Shown here in pieces: positions 49,727-60,290 of a DNA stretch of 64,000 nucleotides. The stretch spans positions 89,554 through 153,553 of the forward strand of contig NAOQ01000076.1 of assembly GCA_002751075.1 (NCBI GenBank). The letters are read 5' to 3'. The stretch is from Ichthyophonus hoferi (taxonomy: Eukaryota > Opisthokonta > Ichthyosporea > Ichthyophonida > Ichthyophonidae). Position 1 is the first letter of the stretch. Each line of letters starts with the position of its first letter. The translations under genes were made by a program, and so were the position numbers. Below the pieces are notes generated by a model, which saw nothing but the letters and a program-made list of their open reading frames with translations, was not told the DNA's origin and searched no databases.

Positions 49727-52578
49727 ATGTCCAGCGGTTTTAGGGTAAGTTTTAAATGAATTCCCTGTTTCTTTGTTATTTAGTATTTTATTTTATACCT
49801 CTTTTAAGCATGGGTGCAAGTCTGTTTTTATTTCTGACTCTATTTTCCTACCTATTTATATACACATTATTTTCATATATATTATAACCTTCCTAAAGCA
49901 TAGTATTGCGTCTCCCTCTTCTTATCACTATGCACACGTATTTTATATATAACATGTACTCATGTCGGTTTCTACTTCTCTCCCTCTCTCTCTCTACCTA
50001 TACACACTTACCTGTTATTACATGTATATATGATACATTTGCTTTGATACAGGGCACTAGCGGAACGGAGGACGGCCGTTCTCAGGCCACAGAGAAAAAG
50101 CTACTTAAACAAATGAAATCAAAATTTCCACCTGAATTTGATACCCCGGTGAGTGTCTGTAGGGGTCTTCCTTATTTTTCTTGGTTTATATGCACATTGT
50201 ATTAGTGTTTTTTATAAAAGCAATTAATAATTAAAGGTTGTTTTCCCTTATATTTATTTATTGTTGCTGGATAGTATTGGGTTTATTTGATTATTGTGCA
50301 TACATTCTGCTGAGAAGAATTTGAGTTATATAAAATAACTAGTATCGTATATATATATAGTTTATAGTAATAAGTATATAGTGTTAGTATATTATACAAA
50401 GCAGGTTATAATAATGGGTATAGTTTTAGTATATAAATATATGTATATAACTCTTTTGGCATTTTTCAATCATAATTTTACCTCTTATATTCTAGTACCA
50501 TTTTTCTTATTTCTACAAGGGAAACATGCCACCTTATACAAAGGAAGTCACTATAGTGAAGACTTGACACTTGGGACAGTAATAATAAGATATGGTATAG
50601 TATAATAGTGAAACATACCACCCTATACAAGGGAAGCCACAATAGTTAAGGCTTGACACCGTACAGTATTAACTGATTGACAATTTCTCTGTCTCTTTGT
50701 AGCCTTGGTATATGCATATGCACTATTATATAGTATCTCTAATTTTTATTTTTCTCTTTTACTTACCCATATATACTAACATACATCTAATATCCATATA
50801 CCTTACCATCTTGACCACACAGGTTGATCTCAACCAGGTTAATGTTGATGTGATCAAACCCTGGATCCGCACACGAATTATAGAAATGTTAGGACAGGAA
50901 GATGAGGTGGTGATAGAATTTGTGTTTAACATACTGGATGAGAACAAGGTAGTGTAGTGTGCTGTTGGCTCTTATATATATGTATGTAGATAGGAAGATT
51001 TAAATTGGCAAATCAACCATTGCATTTATTAATCTCTGTAAAGTAATAAACCAATATCACCGAGATGATAAGGTGGATCTATAGACTATGCTGTACATTT
51101 ATCTTTATATATTACTAGGATTTTCTTTACTAATCTCTAGATTACTTTAACATCTTCCCCTTAATCTTTAGATTACTCTAACATTTGCTCTTTAATCTCT
51201 AGATTACTCTTAACTTCTTCCCTTTAGTCTCTAGATTCCTTTAACATCTTCCTTATTAATCTCTAGATCACACATTAACATATGGCCTTTCTGTTCCCAG
51301 ATCCCCGACCCTCGTCTGATGCAGCTCAACTTAACAGGTTTCCTAGAAGGCAACACCAAGTTATTTATGAAGGAGCTATGGACCTTGTTCATTAGGCATG
51401 TTATGTTGTCTTTCTGTCTCTATTCACTATTCTACCCTGGAAAGGGTCAGATAAGGGTCTCCCGCATACATACATCCATATAACCAGTACACACGGTGCC
51501 TTGGGAGGATATAGAGGATATAGTTTTATACTAACAGGTGGTATTATATTATAGTGCCCAGAATAACCCCTCCAAGATACCAGACACCTTTATACAGGCA
51601 AAGAAGGAAGAGTTACGATTAAAAAAGGTAAAGGCACCCTAGAGGTATAATGTATAGTATATAGTAAGGGAGGAAGAAGGTGGGAATGCCAATCATAACC
51701 ACACACAGACACATGCATACTGACACCTATACACATACATACACCTTTATACATGCCCAATTGCACCTTAATATGGTAATATTAATATCCCACACATCTA
51801 CTTCCTTTCTAATATGGCTATTTCTTATGCATCATATACAGGAAGAAGAGAGCCGTCGACAGGCCACTATAACCAACATGACGCAGATCAACCCAAATAC
51901 GGGCATGAACCTACCAATGGGAATGGGTCTCATGGGTAATGCCCCCACCCTATCCAATCATAGTCACATGTCAAAGCCCTTATTAGGCCAGCAGCCTGGC
52001 CTACCCACCTCCCTATCAACCCTTCAGATGATGCAGAAGTCAGCCCTCCTAGGGGTGTCTAAGGGAGGGTCTATAGGGATGATGCCCACCCCTCTCATGC
52101 CCCTGCCCCCTACTATGGGCGCCCACGTGACTAGTCAAGCCGACAGATCATTGGGGTTGCTACCACTACCCGGTGCAGTTGGAGGTGGGTAAAGCCCCTC
52201 GCCTTCACTCCCTCTCCCTCCCCTCCTTCTCCTCTGCATGTTTTAGGTTTACCCATCTAACCTTATCGTCTATATTAGGAAATATTATGTCTCATCCCTA
52301 TTCGTCCACTGTCGCATCTAAGTCACCCCCTTCTGGCACTCCATTGGCTGACTCCACAACTGGCACTGGTCTTACTGGTCTAGCTGCGCCAGTGGGAGTT
52401 GGTTTATTGGCAAACGTGAGTATTGTATATTATATATTAAATCTTGAGATAATGTTGTTGTATTTTATTTTTATAAATATATAATAGCGTGCATGGACGG
52501 TGATTGGGTTACATGTATAAAGAGGCCTAGGGATTGGAGTAAGTTGGCCATACAAACTGTGATAAGTTTATAGACATG

Positions 52579-52615
<37 letters not shown>

Positions 52616-54195
52616 TTAATAACTCAATACACAGTGAGTGTTATTATTAAATATGACCACATGGACTTTCCTAGCATGTTCTCTTATACCTATGGCATGC
52701 TAATATGTATGTAGAATAGAACAAGCCACCGACTAATAATTACTGGAGGGAAGAGCATGGGAGGTGCTAAGACTTTACATACAGGCAGTATTTAAATCAC
52801 ATGTTTCATGTGCATATATATGGGCTGTGAAAATTTTCTACACGATTTCTTACTATATACCTTCCCAACCCTGCCCACAACTTACACACATCCCACTATA
52901 CCTACCATATATCATTACATAACATCAGCATCTACAATCAGTACAATCTCCTCCTTGCCCTTCCTCCTGTATTTCTTTAGTATATTTTATTTCTTTCGTA
53001 CAACCCCGTACATATATCTATTAAAATCACTACTTATTTTCTATTATATGTGAATATATATACATAAATATATACATATTATCATATATACGTACATATA
53101 TATACACACATACACTCACGTATACATATATACACACACGAACACGGACCTTTCTAAACACATCGTAGCCCTGCCAATGTTATACCTAACAGGTAGCATG
53201 TCATGTGATTTAATGCGTTTTATTGCACGATTCTTAAAGTTATGACATAGTTCAACGAACATTTAATGTGGCTGGATGAGTGAGTAGGTATATACATATA
53301 TAGAGAGGAACATATAGAAATAGGAGAGAGAGAATAATTTACGGATAGTTAAAGTTATAGTTTTGGCTATGGCTTTAGATCTATTGCCTAGATACTACAG
53401 GTTATGAGAACGTAGTTTGAGGTAGAGGAGAGGGTTTGTAAGGACACAAGAAAAGAATGTGTATATTTTTATGAATGGATAGGTAGTATATATATATATA
53501 GGCTGTATCTCTGTATACGGTATAGGATGAAGAAGGGGAACTTCGGCTAATTGGCCAGTGTCTTGCCCACCAGCCCACGACCAATCAACAATCATCATTG
53601 CTTGCCAACAAGACAGGTCTACTGCCTAGTCCTTTTGCTGCATCGGTAAGGGTTGTATGTGTATGTATGTATGTATATATAGGTATATATATATGTGGGT
53701 GAGTGTATATGTGGGGATGGTCTAAGGATGTAGCTTATGAATTATTATTATTACTATTATTACTCCTATTATTGTTCTTATTATTACTGTTATTATTATT
53801 GTTATTATTATTATTATTATTACTATTATTATTATTACTATTATTACTCTTATTATTGTTCTCATTATTACTATTATTATTATTATTATTATTCTTATTA
53901 TTACTACTATTATTATTATTACTATACTATTATTACTATTATTATTATTACTATACTATTATTACTATTATTATTATCATTATTACTACTATTATTATTA
54001 CTATTATTATTACTATTATTACTACCATTATTATTATTACTACTATTATTATTACTATTATTACTACTACTACTCTTATTATTGTTATCATTATTATTAC
54101 TATGCTATTATTACTATTATTGCTACTATTATTATTATTATCATTATTATTATTACTACTATTTTTATTATTACTACTATTTTTACTGTTGTTGC

Positions 54196-54234
<39 letters not shown>

Positions 54235-56554
54235 TATTACTACTGCTGCCCAGGGGTTTAGGGCACTATCATGTCATGCCTGTGTTCTGTTGCTTATACA
54301 TTATATAATACTACTATCTAATCAACTATGTCTGGTACCTTTATAACAGACAAGTCGCTCCCCCATCCCTATTCCTACGCCCACCACCTGGAGTCAACAA
54401 CCATTGATGGGAGTGAAGCCTGCTGTTACTATGGGAACCGCTCTTCTTCCCTTACCCACTCAACGCACCCTCACTCAATACACTCCTCCCCAAACTACGG
54501 CTGAAAGACAACAACGATTGGCTCTGTGCAAGGCACGTGAAGCCCAATTAGTCCAGCAGATGGCAGATGCCAGGGCATTGGCAGATAAAACCTTACTAGA
54601 GAAGACCCAATCAGTGATTGCTCGCCTAGCAACCAACCCTGAACTGCGACCACTGTATGAGAAGGAGGTGGTCCAGGCACGAGTATTCGCAGAGGCCGGT
54701 GTGCAGTTATATGCGCAACCATTGGCTGAATGTAGAGCCGAGATGAGCGCATTGGATAGGGATGATCCGGCTATACAGAAGGTAGGTAAATGTGTATAGA
54801 GGGCTAGATGATGAATGTTGGTCTTGTTCAAATGTCTATTGAATAGAATTGTAGAATTGCATTTTAATGCATTGTATTTATAGTACCATCACCACCTACT
54901 ATACGATCTTACCTGTCTATTAAGGAAAGATAGACATTACTTTAGATTGGCCATAGCTGCCATGATGTGATAGGGTGTAGGTAGGGAGGGATAGATTGAT
55001 GATTGGATCACCCGTTGCTATGCATATATATTATTTGTACCTATATGTTTGTATATGTTCATGTGCATGTTCTTACACCCATACAGGCCCTACAGACACA
55101 AGCTCAAGCTATGGGCGGGGCTGATCCAGTAGCCGAGGCAATGCAGAAAGCAATCATGGCTAGGGTTAAATACACACAGCAACACCATTTACCTACAGGT
55201 ATGGCTATAGGTGTAGGTAATAGGTATACCTATATGTATATGTAGATGCATATTGTCATAATATCGTACACATACTATTATACTATCATATCTACAAGCG
55301 TGTCTTTCTAGCTATATACTGACCTATTCCTACATCCTCTTTTCCTCTCCCTCTCCTTCTCTCTCTAGCCGTAATCCCCCCTCCCGTTGTCACACCAACC
55401 ATTCTTCCGCCCGAGACTACAGTCAAGGAAACCACTATTACGTAAGATCACCGTGTCTGTTTGTATATTTGCATTTACATTGATAACCTTGTGTGATAGA
55501 TGGAAGGAGCGATCATGATTAATCTGTGATTAACTTTTAGTTCTCATAGTTGATTGGTAATTAATATTGATGCCGCCGAGTTGCATCTTTAATATTTTTA
55601 ATATGCAATCCTATTATTTCATTGGTACTTTAAAATTATAATTTTTCCCCTAATCCCCGTATTTATTGCTACTTTCACGACAGTTCCGAATACATCTCCA
55701 AATCTCCTATGAGAAGTCGTTCGCGATCTAGATCTCGCGATAGGAAGCGATCACGCACTCGATCTAGATCTAGATCCCCAAGAAGACGTAGATCAAGGAG
55801 ATCACGATCTCGCGATAGAGTGCATAGTAGAGATACTAGTCGACACAGATCAAGAAAGCATAGAGAGAGCTCATTAGATAGAAGTCATAAAAAGAGTTCA
55901 GAAGAAGTTAGAATGAGAGATAGTGATAGGAGGAGAGACTCTAGAAGAGAAAGTGATAATATTATAAAGAGAGAGGGAATGACTACAGATAGGGATAAAC
56001 AAGGAGATGATGAACAAAGAAGGACAGAGAAGGAGAGACAGGACAGGGAAAGAACACACGAGAGTGGATTAGTGGCTGAAGATAAGGAAGATGATAGAGA
56101 TGATAAAATTGAAAAGAAGGATGTACCTGTACAGGAAGATAAAGCACAGATGAAAGAAGAGGTTGTACAACAAGACATAACTATAAAAGAGAAAGAGGAA
56201 GAAGGGGAGAAAGAGTCGAAGATAATAGACGCGAAAGAACAAGGGAATAATGACGAGATTAGAACAGACACTCCAGGGGATAACAGGCAAGATCGTCAAC
56301 CTTCCCGTCATAGAGGGAAGTATACTAGGGGGACAACGGAAAGATACAGTTATAATGGGCATGCAGAGGGTGGAAGAGAGAGAGAGAGAGAGAGAGATAG
56401 AGAAAGGGAAAGAGAGAGTAACAGAAGCAAATATAGAGATGACAGGTATAGTAGAGATAGTAGAGACAGAGGAAAGGACTCTAACTATAAATCTTATAGG
56501 AATGGTAGGGATAGGGATAGACAGGGGTATAGGGAAGACAGAGAGAGGCGGTAA
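49727..56554 (+). CDS. SRRM1: SRRM1/SRm160-like splicing co-activator: PWI domain and RS tail (815 aa)
   Basis: Twelve exons join in phase to exactly 816 codons: 49727-49744, 50053-50148, 50823-50948, 51301-51395, 51555-51627, 51842-52184, 52279-52415, 53574-53645, 54350-54781, 55087-55198, 55369-55441, 55684-56554. The first about 130 residues are a PWI domain: GTSGTEDGRSQ, KKLLKQMKSKFPPEF, VNVDVIKPWIRTRIIEMLG, VVIEFVFNILDENK, LMQLNLTGFLEGN, matching vertebrate SRRM1 (which binds nucleic acid and bridges splicing factors). The middle is Met/Gly/Pro-rich with LLG/LLP motifs. Residues of exon 9 form a TQYTPP coiled-coil block shared with the minus-strand neighbour. The last exon is an RS domain (RSRSRSRSR repeats), then an acidic/Lys stretch and an RERERD-rich end. 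The intron after exon 4 uses a GC donor (attag|gcatgt). It acts in the nucleus, in pre-mRNA splicing. Confidence 0.92.
52582..52612. repeat. (TA)n microsatellite
   Basis: Perfect TA dinucleotides in intron 7 of the SRRM1-like gene. Confidence 0.9.
53735..54245. repeat. 500-base (TTA)n trinucleotide tract in an intron
   Basis: About 170 triplets of TTA/ATT with TTG, CTA and CTT variants lie between exons 8 and 9 of the SRRM1-like gene. It is stop-free in two plus-strand frames, giving poly-Leu and poly-Tyr open frames that are artefacts. The interruptions are mostly single-base and point to an old, expanded satellite. Confidence 0.95.
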
Positions 56555-56859
56555 GGTATATTAACATAATATCTATAGGTGTATATGTGTTAAGGAAGCT
56601 GTCTGTATTGCCATAGTACATGCACTTTGACATTAGTAGCATTATAGTCTTATTATTATCTTATATTAGATCATAATCAGGAATACAAACTAACTTATGC
56701 GAGAAAATATATATGACTTATGATATCGTTATGTGTGGAGAGGTATATGTACTATGTTCTATTATACTGAAATATTTTGTAATGGTATTATAATTATGAA
56801 GCTGCCTATATAGCCCAGTACTGTGCGCATGACCAATATCTTTACTCGGTAGAGTATGA

Positions 56860-56865
56860 AATAAA
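56860..56865 (+). terminator. Polyadenylation signal of the SRRM1-like gene
   Basis: AATAAA about 305 bases after the stop codon, followed by a T-rich stretch. It is the first canonical signal downstream. Confidence 0.5.
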
Positions 56866-57066
56866 AGTTGTTTAAATTTTATTGGCCAAGGATGGATCAC
56901 AAATTGTTTTCAATATACTGCCGCTAAACTACGGCCAAACAATTCATGACTTCATAACATAACAAGAAATCCATTGAATAAATTATTGCTCGATTGCAAT
57001 AACAAAGTAATTTTCAAATTAACGTTTGTCAAGAATAGTAGTAATAAATCAACATGCAATTTATGA

Positions 57067-57321
57067 ATGAAGTATTGGATAAACCCTCAATGTCTATATG
57101 ATGATGATTGGTTGAAAATCATAAATGAATGCCTAACTATTTTATTAAGTGAGGGACGCTATTCTTGTTCGTTTCGTTTGCATATACAATTATTAAATCT
57201 GAAGAAACAATTAATATACCATCCATCCGTAATAGTTACTAATGATTCATTGCCTTTTAGTTTGAGATTATCTCAATATAGCTATTTCTCTTATGAAATC
57301 AATTACACATTAGAAAAATAG
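57067..57321 (+). CDS. Small open frame of unknown function (84 aa), weak
   Basis: The frame starts MKYWINPQCLYDDDWL and continues KIINECLTILLSEG. It has a fairly balanced residue mix and no low complexity. No splice sites or homology were recognised, and the composition is as AT-rich as its surroundings. It may be chance. It is listed because its residue usage is more protein-like than nearby noise frames. Confidence 0.2.
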   Translation: MKYWINPQCLYDDDWLKIINECLTILLSEGRYSCSFRLHIQLLNLKKQLIYHPSVIVTNDSLPFSLRLSQYSYFSYEINYTLEK

Positions 57322-59031
57322 TATTTTATATATATCGAACTGGTTTTGTATTTCACAGAACCTTCCTAGTTCAAATCGAGTACCACAACGTTTTATAATA
57401 GTGTGGTTAAAAAAAAAATCTAAGCATTATATTTTTATGATATTAAATACAATACTAAATTTAAAGCTATGCCTATAATACCATACTATAATAGTGCAAT
57501 TATAAATTTCAACTTTAGTAATAATCCATGATTTCTCTCTTATAGCGAAGAGCCTTAATTACCTTAAACCAATGAGTTGGTTTTGTTTTGTTTTGGATAA
57601 ACTCCATTAATAACACTATGAGGTAGGCAAGTTATGTTTATTTCTTTTAAAATAATTTATTTGCAAAGAAAATATGGTAAGGAGGCTCGTGTCTTTCTTA
57701 AACATAGGCTTAAGTTTAATATGGAAGAGGCATAATTAGTTAGGTACAATGCGGCGTTGCCCTGTACTGGTAGGAACGGAACTTAATTAATTATTGGAAC
57801 AAGCGGAAAGAACATAGTCTTTGAATATCAATGCTTCTGTGGCTATATCCATTTGTAGGCCGATTCTATAACACGCAAAAAAGTCCCGGATGGTGTGGGG
57901 AATTTTGTCTAGCTAAAATAATAAAAAATAGTATAACACGAATGTGTGCATATGTTAAAATAATATATAGAATTTTCTTCTAGTTATATCTGTCACCGAA
58001 AGAATTGGGTATGATAAACTGCATTGGTTTTATTATATCACAGTTTTAAATAGTACAACTAGGTTGATTTGGTTGGAACAGGTATCATATGTTGCACTAA
58101 TTCCTTATTTCTTTTTATTGGAATATATTATATTCTATTTATTATTATTTGCTATTAATCAAATAAGAGAGGTTCTCTAAAACCTACGCAGTAACGATTC
58201 AGAATGAGAATAATTCCTGTACATTATATATTTGGTGCACAGTTTTGTTCAGATTCGGTCTCTCTACATAACATATGTTTAAAATGTTTTAATTTTATGA
58301 CTATGTGATTGAGACGCGGGTTTTTGGTTTGTTCACACGATATTCTGCCACCTGACATACGTCATTGTCAGCGTAACGGCTTGAAATAAAGACAGCGTAT
58401 GTTTATTTTATATTTTACTGTTTCAACAGGTTTAGTTGTCTTAGCATGTTTTATCGTCTCCTTCTATTTTTCTTTTCTACCTTCTCCCTATTCTCAAGTT
58501 GTATAGTCCAATAGCAAAGGTGTATATCTGTAGATTTCAAAGAGAAAAAAATGTAGAAAATCAAATGAACCTTCTGATTGACTATATTACAAAAGACCAT
58601 ACATATATTATTATCATTATAGATGCTTATATTATAAGTAGGTCGGAAAGTAACGCACTAGCTAGATACAGAATAGGGAAAGGTAATAAACTACTATGTT
58701 TGGGTGTATTAGAGTATCCTGATCCGATCTGGTTCAATTAAGATTGCAGGATTTTTAATGAACTATTGTTGACGAATTTCCTATAAAAAATTACCTCTTA
58801 ACACATTCTTAGTAAAAATAGAACAATAATAAAGAACCAAACAGATCAGTCTCAAAGTACTCTATTCTTTATTACAAAAGATAAGAGATTGCTTTAAAAA
58901 GATATATGCTGTGATTAAACTGAGATGACACTACTCTTAGTCTTATTGGAAGTCATATGTCATATGTAGTATTAGTAATCATAACAATAATATTAGAAAT
59001 AGAAGTATGTTTTAATGAGTTCTGTTTGACG
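57322..59031. other. Intergenic stretch with repeat B copy 2
   Basis: Apart from the repeat at about 58160-58440, no feature was recognised. The frame at 58499-58741 has no support. Confidence 0.45.
58160..58440. repeat. Interspersed repeat family B, copy 2
   Basis: It matches 2690-2962. Shared blocks are acctacgcagtaacgattca, gccacctgacatacgtcatt, aaataaagacagc and ttttactgtttca. Divergence looks similar to that of copy 1. Confidence 0.7.
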
Positions 59032-59900
59032 TTAAGTGCACCTGTCTTTTCCTAGTTGATCTAAATAATGATCAGTAGAAAAAGAAAAAGCTAAAGCCTT
59101 TGTGAGTTCTGATTGTGGTACGAAAAATTCTTCTAAATTCAGTAACGCCTTAAACTTCTTACTTTGCGACTTGTAATAAAAGCAATAACTATAATCCAAA
59201 CCACTGTAATCGTAAATGGACACCATACAAGTATCCTCTAATATTTCAACTATAGTAGGTTTGATTAGTTGGCCTTCTAATTAAAAATTTATGATAAACT
59301 TCTAGCGCTAGACAATCAAAAGACAAAATATAAATCATAACGAACTACCGTAGTTCTAGTGACTTGCATACAGACTTCAGGGGCTCTAATTAGGTGCTGC
59401 TTATAAATATCTCCTGCTGGTATAACAATAGAGACAACACATAGCTCTGATCCGCTTTCAATAAACGGAGGAGATGATTTTGATGCTAGAGATGGAGTGT
59501 AAGATGGTTCTATCCTCAGCCGTCTAGAATATTCATCTATATATCGAGGAGAGACTCCTGCCTTAATGCGCTTAGGTGCATTTAAGATAATAGCACAGTG
59601 TAAACAATTAGGAAGAGATGATAAGGCTGGACATATGTAATAGTTATTACTACTATGTAAAGTAGTCAAACAGTTCTCAATATTCTCGATAAGAGAAAAA
59701 TTTGAACACTGACGATTATAATCAAGTGTCAATAAAGATCTAGATTACAATATAATACGATGGTTATAGAATACAGGCCACGTACCTTCTAACCATCAAT
59801 GAGAATATATATAAGATACTGATAAAAAGTTATAAGAAACGAAATATTTGCTTACAATGGTTTCTACGTCATTATCCGTATCTTTATGAGTTGTTTTCAT
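59032..59900 (-). CDS. Three-exon gene of unknown function (199 aa)
   Basis: Exons 59900-59856, 59708-59372 and 59249-59032 join in phase to exactly 200 codons. Exon 1 encodes MKTTHKDTDNDVETI and ends at a GTAAGC donor. Exon 2 includes ICPALSSLPNCLHCAIILNA, YIDEYSRRLRIEPSYTPSL and ELCVVSIVIPAGDIYKQHLI. Exon 3 includes MVSIYDYSGLDYSYCFYY and LLNLEEFFVPQSELTKAL. No family is recognised and there is no transmembrane segment or signal peptide. Alternating hydrophobic strands in exon 2 suggest a beta-rich fold. Exon 1 abuts or overlaps the edge of the solo LTR to its right, in the LTR's sense direction. The exon 2 donor (GTATGC) was chosen because it alone leaves the right phase. Confidence 0.55.
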
Positions 59901-60290
59901 TTCTTTTATCCTTTTCGCGACCCTTGCTTATCATGAATGTTAAAGCAGCCGGGTTTCATATTTCAGTCCAAAATAGAAACAAACATACACATTTGTATTG
60001 GCTAATGTGGTTCACATGAGACCCGTAAGACCCACTAAAAGTGCTTGATCATAACTTGATCATAATTTGCAATTGGTCTAACGCATATGTCCTTATTTGG
60101 ATGCTTTTTAGCTAATGTCCACATTATCAACCCAATTGCTTACTTTAGGTTAATCTATATTGACGAGTAATTGCGTCGTATTTAGAACGTCGTTAACATA
60201 ACTAATATTGAACCAATCTATTCATAATCCGTTTGTTGCCAGCTTGTCGGTCGTACCACGTGTTACTTAGAACCTTAATGAATACTAAAA
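59880..60290 (-). mobile_element. Fossil solo LTR related to the copia-type element at 24.5-28.7 kb
   Basis: It aligns with both LTRs of that element in the same orientation: ttgttttcatt-ctttta, ctaatattg-accaat, ttcat-atccg, cgt-ccacgtgt. No internal region accompanies it, so it looks like a solo LTR left by recombination. It is diverged and old. Its left edge is uncertain between about 59825 and 59880. Confidence 0.65.

Noticed and set aside
53703-54308. Long poly-Leu and poly-Tyr open frames
   Set aside because: They are translations of the (TTA)n satellite in an intron; no stop arises in two frames simply because of the repeat.
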